A DNA stretch of 64,000 nucleotides from positions 563,001-627,000 of the forward strand of contig NZ_FXDJ01000008.1 in assembly GCF_900178525.1 (NCBI RefSeq), written 5' to 3'. Source of the DNA: Massilibacteroides vaginae (GTDB lineage Bacteria > Bacteroidota > Bacteroidia > Bacteroidales > Tannerellaceae). Shown one piece after another: positions 9,142 to 17,199 of the stretch (the stretch's first letter is position 1; the number at the start of each line of letters is the position of its first letter). Made by a program: the position numbers and the translations under genes. The notes beneath the pieces were generated by a model. The model was not told where the DNA came from. It saw only the letters and a program-made list of their open reading frames with translations, and ran no database searches.

Positions 9142-10899
9142 TTATTCTTTTACTTCAACCCGGATACTTAACTCTTCCAATTGTTTGAGGTCGATGTTCG
9201 ATGGCGCGTCAATCATTACGTCGCGACCTGAGTTGTTTTTGGGGAACGCAATACAGTCACGGATGGAATCCAATCCGGTAAACAGCGACACCCAACGGTC
9301 CAGACCATAAGCCAAACCTCCGTGCGGTGGTGCTCCGTATTTAAACGCGTTCATCAGGAAGCCGAACTGTGCTTGCGCCTGCTCGGGTGTGAAGCCTAAC
9401 AGTTCAAACATTTTATGCTGCAATTCGCTGTTATGAATACGGATTGATCCGCCTCCTACTTCTACCCCATTAATAACCATATCATAAGCATTTGCACGAA
9501 CGGCTCCCGGATCAGTGCTAAGCAAAGGTATATCTTCCGCCTTCGGAGAGGTAAACGGATGATGCATTGCATAGAAACGGTTATCTTCTTCACTCCACTC
9601 AAACAGAGGGAAATCTACAACCCAAAGACAGGCAAATTTATTTTTATCGCGTAAGCCTAATTGTGACGCTACTTCCAAACGAAGTTCGCACAATTGCTTT
9701 CTTGTTTTCATTATTTGGTCGCCGGAAAGGATCAAAATCAGGTCACCGGGCTTCGCATCGAAAGCCGCCTTCATATCTTGCAATACTTCCTGCGTATAAA
9801 ATTTATCGACACTCGACTTAACGGTTCCGTCTGCTTCAACACGGGCATACACCATTCCTTTGGCTCCCACCTGCGGACGCTTCACAAAATCCGTCAACGC
9901 ATCCAGTTGTTTACGCGTGTAGCTTGCAGCGCCTTCAACACAGATACCTCCAACATAAGCGGCATCATCAAACACAGAGAAACCATGACCTTTCAACACG
10001 TCCATCAATTCCACAAACTCCATTCCGAAACGCAAGTCCGGTTTGTCACTTCCATAATACTTCATCGCATCATGCCAGGTCATTCGTTTGAAAGGAATTT
10101 CAATATCTATGCCGCGGATAGCCTTGAACAAATGTTTAGTCATTCCTTCAAAGGTAGTCAACACGTCTTCCTGATCAACAAAACTCATTTCGCAATCGAT
10201 CTGTGTAAACTCAGGCTGACGATCCGCGCGAAGGTCTTCGTCACGAAAACATTTTACAATCTGAAAATAGCGGTCAAAACCGGATACCATCAACAACTGC
10301 TTGAACGTTTGCGGAGATTGGGGCAAGGCATAAAACTGTCCCGGATTCATACGTGAGGGCACAAGAAAATCTCTTGCTCCTTCAGGCGTAGAACTAATCA
10401 ACACAGGAGTTTCCACTTCAAGAAAATTCAAGGAATCAAGATACCTTCTCACCTCAAGGGTCATTTTGTGGCGCAATTCCAGATTCTGACGCACGGGATT
10501 ACGACGAAGATCGAGATAACGGTATTTCATCCTCAGATCATCCCCTCCGTCTGTATCATCTTCAATGGTGAACGGTGGCGTTGCCGACGCGTTCAGCACA
10601 TCAAGAGAAGAAGCGATTATTTCAATTTCACCGGTCGGGATATGTGCGTTTTTACTTGATCTTTCGGCAACTTTCCCTGAGATACGCACAACAAACTCGC
10701 GCCCCAGTTTACTTGCCTCTTCACACAATACCGCATTAACCTCCTGATTAAAAACAACCTGACTGATACCATAACGGTCGCGGACATCAACGAAAGTCAT
10801 CCCACCCATCTTACGGGCTTTTTGCACCCATCCGGCCAATACTACTTCCCGGCCAACATCTTGCAGGCGCAACTCGCCGCACGTTCTCGTTCTGTACAT
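9142..10899 (-). CDS. aspS: Aspartyl-tRNA synthetase
   Basis: Class II enzyme that charges tRNA-Asp. The start at 10899 gives 585 aa beginning [10 protein letters not shown], which is where bacterial AspRS proteins begin; the longer frame to 10998 adds 33 hydrophobic residues and overlaps the promoter, so it is rejected. The N-terminal OB-fold anticodon domain is residues about 1-105, followed by motif 2 ([18 protein letters not shown]), the bacterial GAD insertion domain (about 285-410) and motif 3 ([13 protein letters not shown]). It is a single-gene unit with a TACCTTTG promoter box and a terminator. Confidence 0.97.
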   Translation of the reverse strand: MYRTRTCGELRLQDVGREVVLAGWVQKARKMGGMTFVDVRDRYGISQVVFNQEVNAVLCEEASKLGREFVVRISGKVAERSSKNAHIPTGEIEIIASSLDVLNASATPPFTIEDDTDGGDDLRMKYRYLDLRRNPVRQNLELRHKMTLEVRRYLDSLNFLEVETPVLISSTPEGARDFLVPSRMNPGQFYALPQSPQTFKQLLMVSGFDRYFQIVKCFRDEDLRADRQPEFTQIDCEMSFVDQEDVLTTFEGMTKHLFKAIRGIDIEIPFKRMTWHDAMKYYGSDKPDLRFGMEFVELMDVLKGHGFSVFDDAAYVGGICVEGAASYTRKQLDALTDFVKRPQVGAKGMVYARVEADGTVKSSVDKFYTQEVLQDMKAAFDAKPGDLILILSGDQIMKTRKQLCELRLEVASQLGLRDKNKFACLWVVDFPLFEWSEEDNRFYAMHHPFTSPKAEDIPLLSTDPGAVRANAYDMVINGVEVGGGSIRIHNSELQHKMFELLGFTPEQAQAQFGFLMNAFKYGAPPHGGLAYGLDRWVSLFTGLDSIRDCIAFPKNNSGRDVMIDAPSNIDLKQLEELSIRVEVKE

Positions 10900-10952
10900 A
10901 ATGATTATATCTGATTTTGTATTATTATACGCTATAATAAAAAATGTGCATG

Positions 10953-10960
10953 CAAAGGTA
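10953..10960 (-). promoter_or_regulatory. Promoter -7 box for aspS
   Basis: Minus strand TACCTTTG, a full consensus match, about 54 bp upstream of the chosen aspS ATG. It supports the shorter start. Confidence 0.65.
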
Positions 10961-11044
10961 TAAGAAAAGCAGGAAAGAAGTATTCTTAAAAGAAACAAAT
11001 TAAAACCTATATAAAAATAAAACGATACTAATGAACGAATAAAA

Positions 11045-11216
11045 ACATAGGTTGTTTTTCTTTTTCTATAAATATAGAACAGTTTTTCTACAGTTGTGGA
11101 AAAACTGTTCTATATTTGTGGTAAAGTTTTTCTATATATATAGAAAAAGGAAAACATAGGATATATATTCAAATACATAGGATTAAAAAATAAAAACATC
11201 GTATACTAAATCAAAT
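11045..11216 (+). repeat. Phased 21/22-bp repeat array in the leader of the HU-like gene
   Basis: Similar A/T-rich units begin at 11045, 11066, 11088, 11110, 11132, 11154, 11175 and 11196, so the spacing is 21, 22, 22, 22, 22, 21 and 21 bp. The central units start CTATA or CTACA and carry TTGTGG or TATAG in the middle. The flanking units start ACATAGG or ACATCG. A perfect 22-bp palindrome occupies 11127-11148. Positions 11095-11154 match 28537-28596 with two mismatches. The array ends 4 bp before the start codon. It has the phasing of DNA with sites on one face of the helix. Confidence 0.85.
11070..11117 (+). promoter_or_regulatory. 19-bp inverted repeat overlapping a -7-like box
   Basis: AAATATAGAACAGTTTTTC (11070-11088) is the exact reverse complement of 11099-11117, with a 10-bp spacer. 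The right arm overlaps TATATTTG at 11111-11118, a match to TAnnTTTG. It may be an operator for repression of the downstream gene, or a transcript hairpin if transcription starts further upstream. Confidence 0.6.
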
Positions 11217-11220
11217 TAAA

Positions 11221-11820
11221 ATGGCAATAGTTAAGTATTCAATTCACGAAACACCAAATCCTCAACAAGACGGTAAAAAGAAATATCACGTACGCCCGGT
11301 CAGTGATCAGGCCGTTAAAACAGAACAATTAATTCTTACCATCAGCGAGATGTCATCATTCAGCAGCGCGGATGTTAAAGGAATGCTGGCGGCATTCTCT
11401 CAAGTACTGAAAACGTTTCTCGCTCAAGGCAACACGGTTGAACTCGAAGGTATCGGATTGTTCAACATTTCAATCTCTTGCCCGAAAGATATCGAAGATC
11501 CAACCAAAATCAACGCAAGCAAGCTTCGATTTAAGAAAGTAAATTTCAAAAGTAGCATCAACCTGAACAATGAACTGAAAGCGTTAAAGTTTGAACGTTC
11601 GGAAAACGATAAAAACAGAAAAACGTCTGAAGAAGCTGATCGTTTGAAAAAAATACTTGATTATGTGGAAAAAAACAATTGTATTCAAAGTTCGGACAGC
11701 ATGAATTTGAACAATTGTACCCGGTATATCGCTCTGAAAGACTTGAATTCGCTGGTGAAGGCCGGAAAACTCATTCGGCACGGAATCAAAGCATCAAGTA
11801 TCTATTTACCTATTAAATAA
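11221..11820 (+). CDS. HU-related (histone-like) DNA-binding protein
   Basis: 199 aa. Residues about 1-125 match the Bacteroidales HU-related family: MAIVKYSIHETPNPQQDGKK at the start, then the helical dimerisation part with TISEMSSFSSADVKGMLAAF and the beta-arm region VELEGIGLFNISIS. The C-terminal 70 residues form a second predicted helical segment (KKILDYVEKNNCIQSSD, then NLNNCTRYIALKDLNSLVKAGKL from about residue 162) resembling a small winged-helix or template-like fold. Such proteins are presumed nucleoid-associated; targets are unknown. It is monocistronic and sits directly behind an elaborate phased-repeat leader, which suggests autoregulation (inference). Confidence 0.85.
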   Translation: MAIVKYSIHETPNPQQDGKKKYHVRPVSDQAVKTEQLILTISEMSSFSSADVKGMLAAFSQVLKTFLAQGNTVELEGIGLFNISISCPKDIEDPTKINASKLRFKKVNFKSSINLNNELKALKFERSENDKNRKTSEEADRLKKILDYVEKNNCIQSSDSMNLNNCTRYIALKDLNSLVKAGKLIRHGIKASSIYLPIK

Positions 11821-11830
11821 AAAAAAAGTT

Positions 11831-12017
11831 TAAGAGCCTGTTTAAATTTTCCGAAAAATAATATTATGTTGTTTTTTCGTCCTGTTTTGAGTTTCTTTTC
11901 GGTCTATTCACTTGTTTTATTTCGTCACATAGCCCGCTATGCTCCTCTTCAAAACAAGAAAATATCCTCGAAAACAATTCTCAAAACAACAACGAGCAAA
12001 ATTTAAACAGGCTCTTA
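11831..12017. mobile_element. MITE-like element with 20-bp terminal inverted repeats
   Basis: TAAGAGCCTGTTTAAATTTT at 11831-11850 is the exact reverse complement of 11998-12017. The interior arms are also imperfectly complementary (GTTTTGAG... on the left against CTCAAAAC... on the right) and converge on a tip hairpin CATAG-CCCG-CTATG, so the whole 187 bp folds into one long hairpin. It has no coding capacity. Similar elements with a TTTAAACAGGCTC end are familiar from Bacteroidales genomes; this is recollection, not a search result. It ends 10 bp before the next start codon. Confidence 0.75.
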
Positions 12018-12027
12018 GCCATGTCAA

Positions 12028-12435
12028 ATGGATAATTATTCGGAAGAAAAAGCAAAAGACGAGTTGGAAAGAAGGCAGAAAAGCTTTTCAAAAGAAGACG
12101 TCAATAAAGTTATAGAAAAAGAAAAAGAGCTTGAATCCAAATTCAGGAAGCAAAAAAAGCTACACCAGTTTTGGGATGATTTCAAGGTTTTATTTTCTAT
12201 GATCAGCGATTACTATCACGGCAGATACAGAGAAGTGCCGTGGTATGTTATCACTGCGGCCGGCGCTGCTTTGCTTTATATACTGTCTCCAATGGATCTG
12301 ATTATTGATTTTATCCCCATTGGTGGTTATATAGACGACGCTGCCGTTTTTCTTTTTTGTCTGAATCAAATAAAAGGCGAAATAGAAAAATACAAATTAT
12401 GGAAGGGATGGGAGTCGTCCGTAACAGGTAAATAA
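12028..12435 (+). CDS. DUF1232 (YkvA-type) membrane protein
   Basis: 135 aa. The N-terminal 60 residues are highly charged (EKAKDELERRQKSFSKEDVN). Residues about 72-125 form the DUF1232 domain: PWYVITAAGAALLYILSPMD, then LIIDFIPIGGYIDDAAVF, with the conserved SPxDLIxDxIPxxGxxDD pattern. The domain is hydrophobic and probably membrane-associated; no function is established. The ATG at 12019 is not usable because it meets a stop after four codons, so 12028 is chosen. The start lies 10 bp after the right end of the MITE, so that element forms its entire upstream region. Confidence 0.85.
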   Translation: MDNYSEEKAKDELERRQKSFSKEDVNKVIEKEKELESKFRKQKKLHQFWDDFKVLFSMISDYYHGRYREVPWYVITAAGAALLYILSPMDLIIDFIPIGGYIDDAAVFLFCLNQIKGEIEKYKLWKGWESSVTGK

Positions 12436-12512
12436 CAAACGAAATTTGGTTTGATTACGCCTATACAACGGGTGGAAAATATTTTTTCTTGGATAAAAAA
12501 AGGGGGAGGAAG

Positions 12513-12585
12513 CACGGAAGGAGAGGCTCGAACTCCCGACACCTGGTTTTGGAGACCAGTGCTCTACCAACTGAGCTACTTCCGT
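12513..12585 (-). tRNA. tRNA-Trp (CCA anticodon)
   Basis: On the minus strand the cloverleaf is complete. The acceptor ACGGAAG pairs with CTTCCGT, the D arm contains AGCTCAGTTGGTAGAGC, the anticodon stem-loop CTGGT-CTCCAAA-ACCAG carries CCA, and the T arm is GGGAG-TTCGAGC-CTCTCC in register. The discriminator base is G73 as expected for tRNA-Trp. The 3' CCA is not encoded. It stands alone. Confidence 0.95.
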
Positions 12586-12595
12586 AATGCGGGTG

Positions 12596-12603
12596 CAAAG
12601 GTA
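12596..12603 (-). promoter_or_regulatory. Promoter -7 box for tRNA-Trp
   Basis: Minus strand TACCTTTG, a full consensus match, ending 10 bp before the tRNA 5' end. Confidence 0.65.
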
Positions 12604-12679
12604 GTCGGATTTTTGAAAGTCACACTATAAACACCGCATAAATACGAATAAAACCCCTCTTTTTTCTTTATCCGGAGAG

Positions 12680-12687
12680 TACATTTG
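12680..12687 (+). promoter_or_regulatory. Promoter -7 box for the sulfatase gene
   Basis: TACATTTG matches the -7 consensus and implies a leader of about 55 nt. Confidence 0.55.
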
Positions 12688-12748
12688 TTTTTCTGGAGTT
12701 CCATTAGTAATTTAACGCACTAACTTTTATCTAAAAAAACCAATATCA

Positions 12749-14338
12749 ATGAATAATATTCTCAAAACCGGAGCATTCATCACACCTGTTGTTTTATTAT
12801 CCGCTTGCGGTGGTGGCCAGCAAAAAGCAGCGGTAAAACCGCTAAACATTATACATATAATGACGGACGACCATTCGTTTCAGACGATAAGTGCTTACGG
12901 ACATCCTATTTCACGCCTGGCACCTACGCCAAACATAGATCGTCTTGCGTCGGAGGGCGTTTTATTCAGAAAAGCGTTTGTAGAAAACTCACTTTCCACA
13001 CCAAGCAGGGCTTGTTTGATGACCGGACTATACAGTCACCAAAATGGTCAAAGACAGCTTGGTAAAGGAATTGATACAACAAAAGTGTTTTTCTCCGAAC
13101 TACTGCATGACGCCGGTTATCAAACGGGAGTGGTTGGCAAATGGCACATGCAATGCGAGCCGAAAGGGTTTGATTACTACCATGTTCTATGGGATCAGGG
13201 AGATTATTACAATCCGGCATTCAAAAGCCCGGAGAGTAACGGAAAGTATATCAAAGAAGAAGGGTATGCTACAACACTGACAACTGATCATGCCATACGT
13301 TTTCTGGAAAACAGGGAGCAGGAGAAACCTTTTTGTTTGTTAGTTCATCACAAGGCACCGCATAGAAACTGGATGCCGGAACCTAAATACCTCGATTTAT
13401 ATGAAGACGTAGAGTTTCCCTTCCCGGAAACATTTTACGATGATTATTCTACGCGTTGTGAGGCTGCACATAATCAGGAAATGCGTATTGACGACGACAT
13501 GACCCTTATTTACGACCTGAAGGTTAGCGAACTAAAAAATGTGGAAGCGTATAAAAACGAACCGAATAGCAAGGGTTTGTTTGCCTCATTAGACCGCATG
13601 ACCGAAGAGCAGCGCAAAGCCTGGATGGCAGCATACGGTCCGTCAAATGAAAAGTTTATCAAACAAAATCTGAAAGGTGACGACTTACTGAAATGGAAAT
13701 ACCAACGTTACCTGAGGGATTACCTGAGATGCATAAAATCCATCGACGATGAAGTGGGACGCTTGATTGCGTATCTTGAGAAAGAGGGGCTGATGGATAA
13801 TACCATTATTGTATACACTTCTGATCAGGGTTTTTATATGGGTGAACACGGCTGGTTCGACAAACGCTTCATGTATGAAGAGTCTTTCCGCACCCCACTG
13901 ATTATTCGTCATCCGAATACAAGTACGGATATGAAAGGAACCGAATGTGATTTATTGGTGCAAAATATCGACTACGCCCCGACCTATTTAGCCACGGCGA
14001 ATATTGAGGCTCCAAAAGAAATGTCAGGCGCGTCTTTACTGCCTATTTTAAACGGAAATAAACCGGCAAACTGGCGCAAGTACTTATACTATCATTATTA
14101 CGACTTTCCGGCGGTACATCAAGTTCAAAGGCACGATGGCGTAAGAGACGACCGATACAAACTAATTCATTTTTATGGAGAAAAAGGGGAAGTAAACTGC
14201 AACGAACTATACGACCTGCAAAACGACCCGAACGAATTACAAAACCTGTACGGAAACACAAACCACACAGAAACCCAAAACCGACTACAAAAACAATTAG
14301 ACAGTTTCCGAACAACGTTAAAAGTAGATGAGTTTTAA
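12749..14338 (+). CDS. Ser-type family S1 sulfatase lipoprotein
   Basis: 529 aa. A lipoprotein signal ends in LLSAC with Cys20, placing the enzyme on the periplasmic or outer face. The catalytic motif is STPSRACLMTG with Ser83 as the residue converted to formylglycine, so activation requires an anaerobic radical SAM maturase (anSME); none is in the window. Metal-ligand motifs include MTDDH (Asp40, Asp41) and YTSDQGFYMGEHGWFDKRFM read in two pieces near residue 352, with KWHMQ near 131. The C-terminal part has the usual HYYDFPAVHQVQRHDGVRDD segment. The substrate, probably a sulfated glycan, cannot be deduced. No glycosidase or SusCD is adjacent. Confidence 0.93.
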   Translation: MNNILKTGAFITPVVLLSACGGGQQKAAVKPLNIIHIMTDDHSFQTISAYGHPISRLAPTPNIDRLASEGVLFRKAFVENSLSTPSRACLMTGLYSHQNGQRQLGKGIDTTKVFFSELLHDAGYQTGVVGKWHMQCEPKGFDYYHVLWDQGDYYNPAFKSPESNGKYIKEEGYATTLTTDHAIRFLENREQEKPFCLLVHHKAPHRNWMPEPKYLDLYEDVEFPFPETFYDDYSTRCEAAHNQEMRIDDDMTLIYDLKVSELKNVEAYKNEPNSKGLFASLDRMTEEQRKAWMAAYGPSNEKFIKQNLKGDDLLKWKYQRYLRDYLRCIKSIDDEVGRLIAYLEKEGLMDNTIIVYTSDQGFYMGEHGWFDKRFMYEESFRTPLIIRHPNTSTDMKGTECDLLVQNIDYAPTYLATANIEAPKEMSGASLLPILNGNKPANWRKYLYYHYYDFPAVHQVQRHDGVRDDRYKLIHFYGEKGEVNCNELYDLQNDPNELQNLYGNTNHTETQNRLQKQLDSFRTTLKVDEF

Positions 14339-14368
14339 AAGCCGGTTTAAATTTTCCAAAGAATAATA
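14336..14368. mobile_element. Possible solo end of the MITE-like element
   Basis: AAAAGCCGGTTTAAATTTTC followed by CAAAGAATAATA resembles the left end of the 11831-12017 element (AAGAGCCTGTTTAAATTTTC then CGAAAAATAATA). The match starts at the sulfatase stop codon. The other half of the element is absent. Confidence 0.45.
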
Positions 14369-14406
14369 AAAACGCTGTCTGAATTCCAGGCAGCGTTTTT
14401 ATTATT
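14362..14406 (+). terminator. Intrinsic terminator after the sulfatase gene
   Basis: AATAATAAAAACGCTG pairs with CAGCGTTTTTATTATT, extended inward by CTG/CAG across single-base mismatches. The symmetric A and T tracts make it potentially active in both directions. Confidence 0.85.
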
Positions 14407-14477
14407 TCATGCATCTTCCTTATTATGAGGATTTAATTAACCTTTAATTCCACATAATGTGAAACGAACATGCAATA

Positions 14478-14501
14478 CATTCGTTTATACCAAAACGAAT
14501 G
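14478..14501. promoter_or_regulatory. Inverted repeat upstream of the LVIVD operon
   Basis: CATTCGTTT and AAACGAATG form a 9-bp perfect inverted repeat with a 6-bp spacer, 50 bp before the operon start. It is a plausible operator. No regulator is adjacent. Confidence 0.35.
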
Positions 14502-14550
14502 ATTAGGTGAGTTTCATACGACCTTAATGTAAAACATAAACTATAATCCT

Positions 14551-15057
14551 ATGAAAAGAAAAATGAAATCACTACTTCCATGTCTCTTTCTGATAGGGAC
14601 GCTTTTACTCAGCACTTCTTCCGTCGGACCTGATTTTCACGAAGGCAGTTACACGGCTGTTTTTATGGAACGTTCCGAACTGGAAAGGTCTGTTTTTTTC
14701 GAACAGAAAAGCCGGGATTTAATTAATCCGGGGAAAATTTATTGTAAAGACAACTACATCTTTATTAATGAAAAATACAAGGGAATTCATGTTATCGACA
14801 ACAGTACACCTGCAAATCCTAAACAAGTCGGTTTTATTATTGCTCCGGGATGTATAGATATCGCGGTTAAAGGAAACACCCTCTATTTAGACAATGCAGT
14901 TGATCTGGTAGCATTTAATCTGGAAACAAGAGAAGTGACCGAACGTATCAGAGACGTTTTTCCGGAACCCGGTTCTCCTGAAAACTTCTATTATTACGGA
15001 AATCGCCCTGCTAATACGATTTTAGTGGGATGGAAAAAAACAACAAACAGATTATGA
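14551..15057 (+). CDS. Secreted LVIVD-repeat protein, short form
   Basis: 168 aa with an N-terminal signal sequence (KSLLPCLFLIGTLLLSTSS) and no clear lipobox. Residues about 60-130 contain beta-propeller-like LVIVD repeats: NPGKIYCKDNYIFINEKYKG leads into a GIHVIDNSTPANP unit, and a second unit contains IDIAVKGNTLYLDNAVDLVA. It is too short for a full propeller. Its stop overlaps the next start (ATGA), indicating translational coupling, and it is first of a three-gene operon. Function unknown; a cell-surface role is inferred from the signals of all three genes. Confidence 0.75.
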   Translation: MKRKMKSLLPCLFLIGTLLLSTSSVGPDFHEGSYTAVFMERSELERSVFFEQKSRDLINPGKIYCKDNYIFINEKYKGIHVIDNSTPANPKQVGFIIAPGCIDIAVKGNTLYLDNAVDLVAFNLETREVTERIRDVFPEPGSPENFYYYGNRPANTILVGWKKTTNRL

Positions 15058-15842
15058 AAAAAAATACATTTATACTATTGACAGCTTCTCTTGCAGCGGC
15101 ATCCTTATTTTATGGTTGTTCTGAAAACTCAGACGTCGGGTTTAACTCACCGGATGGTTCCGGCAAAGGCGGTTCAATGGCACGTTTCACAATCAGTGGA
15201 GACGTTTTATATACTGTAGACACCCACACTTTAAAACTTTTCGACCTTTCGGATGCGCAACATCCCAAATATTTAAGCGGAAAAGATCAGCATCTGGACT
15301 TTGGAGTAGAAACCATTTCAACGAGAGACACTTTGCTTCTGATTGGCTCGCAAGACGGACTTTATATTTATAATATCCAACGTCCCACATTTCCCATTTC
15401 CATGTCTAAAACACAACATTTCAGAAGCTGCGACCCGGTGGTTGCCAGTGGCAATTATGCCTATGTTACATTGAATACAGACGGTTCATGGTGTGGAAGC
15501 GACATGAATGTTCTGGATATTTATGATATTACAGATCCGATTAAACCGGTATTGGAAAAGACAATCCCAATGAACCATCCGAAAGGACTGGGTATAGATG
15601 GAAATAAGCTATTTGTTTGCGACAAAACTGCAGGTATAAAAGTATTTGACATCAGTGATCCCATCACACCCGAATGGATAGACGACCTTAGTTACATCAC
15701 AGAAATGAAGAACGTAGAGACGTATGATGTAATCCCTTTAGATGGTTTATTGCTTGTCAGCGCTACAGGCGGCTTCTATCAGTTGGATTACACAGGTGAG
15801 CAATTGAAGTATGTAAGTAAAATTGAGGTAAAGGGAGAATGA
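15054..15842 (+). CDS. LVIVD-repeat lipoprotein
   Basis: 262 aa from the ATG at 15054, which gives a signal peptide ending in LFYGC with the lipid-accepting Cys at residue 22. An upstream in-frame start at 15030 is less likely because it lies inside the preceding gene and spoils the signal peptide. Four or five LVIVD repeats are visible, such as GDVLYTVDTHTLKLFDLSD, SGNYAYVTLN..LDIYDITDP and GNKLFVCDKTAGIKVFDISDP, typical of a propeller. It overlaps the previous and next genes by ATGA junctions. Together with the short upstream LVIVD protein it could build or cap a propeller. Confidence 0.8.
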   Translation: MKKNTFILLTASLAAASLFYGCSENSDVGFNSPDGSGKGGSMARFTISGDVLYTVDTHTLKLFDLSDAQHPKYLSGKDQHLDFGVETISTRDTLLLIGSQDGLYIYNIQRPTFPISMSKTQHFRSCDPVVASGNYAYVTLNTDGSWCGSDMNVLDIYDITDPIKPVLEKTIPMNHPKGLGIDGNKLFVCDKTAGIKVFDISDPITPEWIDDLSYITEMKNVETYDVIPLDGLLLVSATGGFYQLDYTGEQLKYVSKIEVKGE

Positions 15843-16495
15843 GTATGAATAAATTATTGATAATAACAGTTTCCCTGTTTTTAGCCGGAATCGGAATTAA
15901 AATGCATGCAACAGAGCCGCAATTCCCCCGGTATATCCTGTCCACAAAGCCTCTGCTTTTATTTGATGGTGAGTATAAACTAAGTATTGAAAGGGCACTG
16001 AACAACCCTCAACACTGGGTAGGAATAGGCTTATCAGCCTTTTATTTGCCGGAAAGAGACAATAAAACCTGGGATACAAGAAACACCATAAATCATGATA
16101 ATCTTCGATCTTTAAAGGGTTTTGGTGCAGACCTCACTTATAAATATTATGTTGTACGCAACATCATATATGTGGGAGCTGATCTTTTTTACGGACATTA
16201 TAAAACCGGACGCAAAAGCTACTCTTTCACAGAATATAAAGAAGACGGACTCGTCTTTTACAACTATAATTACGGTATTGTGAATGATAAATTCAACAAA
16301 TTAGCCGGCAACCTCTATTTCGGTGTTGGAACGCCAATAGCAAATAGAATCTTTGTTGAAACCTATATTGGGGTAGGTAGGTCGGGCAATCTTAGTTCCA
16401 ATAATAATTCTTTGTTCGATTCTATTTTTGGATTTGGTTATAATGGTTTTTATCCGGTTATGGGTGCACGAATCGGTGTAACATTCGGCAGATAA
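15839..16495 (+). CDS. Outer-membrane beta-barrel protein of the LVIVD operon
   Basis: 218 aa with an N-terminal signal (LLIITVSLFLAGIGIKMHA, cleavage near residue 25). The mature part alternates aromatic and polar residues in amphipathic strands (KYYVVRNIIYVGADLFYGHY) and ends in GARIGVTFGR, fitting a small eight- to ten-stranded barrel. The start ATGA overlaps the stop of the lipoprotein gene. The gene ends 2 bp from the convergent glycosylase gene. I do not recognise a named family with confidence; co-translation suggests it works with the two LVIVD proteins. Confidence 0.7.
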   Translation: MSMNKLLIITVSLFLAGIGIKMHATEPQFPRYILSTKPLLLFDGEYKLSIERALNNPQHWVGIGLSAFYLPERDNKTWDTRNTINHDNLRSLKGFGADLTYKYYVVRNIIYVGADLFYGHYKTGRKSYSFTEYKEDGLVFYNYNYGIVNDKFNKLAGNLYFGVGTPIANRIFVETYIGVGRSGNLSSNNNSLFDSIFGFGYNGFYPVMGARIGVTFGR

Positions 16496-16497
16496 AA

Positions 16498-17082
16498 TCA
16501 GAGCAATCCTAATTCGCGAAACATCGCGGAATAACTTTCGGCTTTCTCTTCAATGGGTCTCGGGTAGGCTCTTGAAGAGGAAGGCATCCGAAATAATTTC
16601 ATGTCATTTCCGCCAAATTCAAAGTTGGTAAAGCCTCCGACGGATGGTTCTTCCGCAGGTATAACAGATAATAAGGTGTCCATCGCTTTTTGCCCTGTTA
16701 TAACAATGGCCCGACAGGCAGGTATCTGAGAAAGGATGTTTGCAGGATCAAACGGAGTTACTACTTCCAGAAATTTATCTGACGCATTGTCTTTCAGTCG
16801 AATTATCTCTACGGCAGTATCTCCCAACGCAATCCCTTTATCGATACAGAACTTTCGAACACGCGATTCATCAAACGCTTTTTTGCCTTCTACCTGAAAG
16901 TAATTCTTGTTTTGAAAGAACAAATAACCCATGATCCGCCACATATCGTTCTGGATATTCGGATAATAAAAATTCATGCTCCATCGTGCCCGAGGCGGAG
17001 GAAAACTTCCTAACATCAACAATTTTGCTTGTTCGGGCAAAAAGAAACCTAATGGATGCTGTTCTGTTGCTTTTGTATTCAT
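16498..17082 (-). CDS. Uracil-DNA-glycosylase superfamily protein (family 6, HDG-like)
   Basis: 194 aa. Motif 1 is LMLGSFPPPRARWSMNFYYP (residues 21-40), the water-activating loop region of the UDG fold, and the C-terminal DNA-intercalating motif is MPSSSRAYPRPIEEK. This pattern, with GSFP and an Asn-Phe-Tyr-Tyr-Pro stretch, resembles the hypoxanthine-DNA glycosylase-like family 6 rather than classical Ung. It likely removes deaminated bases; exact substrate is inferred. The divergent upstream region holds a TATCTTTG box. Confidence 0.78.
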   Translation of the reverse strand: MNTKATEQHPLGFFLPEQAKLLMLGSFPPPRARWSMNFYYPNIQNDMWRIMGYLFFQNKNYFQVEGKKAFDESRVRKFCIDKGIALGDTAVEIIRLKDNASDKFLEVVTPFDPANILSQIPACRAIVITGQKAMDTLLSVIPAEEPSVGGFTNFEFGGNDMKLFRMPSSSRAYPRPIEEKAESYSAMFRELGLL

Positions 17083-17129
17083 TAATATCGTTTTAAACCA
17101 AGATAGTCGCTAAGAATTCGAAATTAGGG

Positions 17130-17137
17130 CAAAGATA
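17130..17137 (-). promoter_or_regulatory. Promoter -7 box for the glycosylase gene
   Basis: Minus strand TATCTTTG, consensus match, about 48 bp from the start and back-to-back with the plus-strand box at 17153. Confidence 0.5.
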
Positions 17138-17152
17138 TTGAAAAAATACTGC

Positions 17153-17160
17153 TAATTTTG
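17153..17160 (+). promoter_or_regulatory. Promoter -7 box for the 17200 gene
   Basis: TAATTTTG matches TAnnTTTG. A TTG at 17138-17140 lies 12 bp upstream, closer than the ideal -33 spacing. Confidence 0.5.
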
Positions 17161-17199
17161 TGCGAAACAATTGCATAATCAACTAACTTATAATATAAC

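Noticed and set aside
10900-10998. 33-residue N-terminal extension of AspRS
   Set aside because: The extension covers the TACCTTTG promoter box and does not resemble AspRS; the start at 10899 fits the family.
11070-11117. Inverted repeat as an invertible (phase-variable) promoter
   Set aside because: The arms are only 10 bp apart, leaving no promoter between them, and no recombinase gene is nearby.
12513-12585. tRNA-Trp as the attachment site of an integrative element
   Set aside because: No integrase, no direct repeat of the tRNA 3' end was found, and flanking genes look chromosomal.
14551-15842. LVIVD gene split by a frameshift
   Set aside because: Both products have their own signal peptide, and the junction is a clean ATGA overlap repeated at the next gene boundary.
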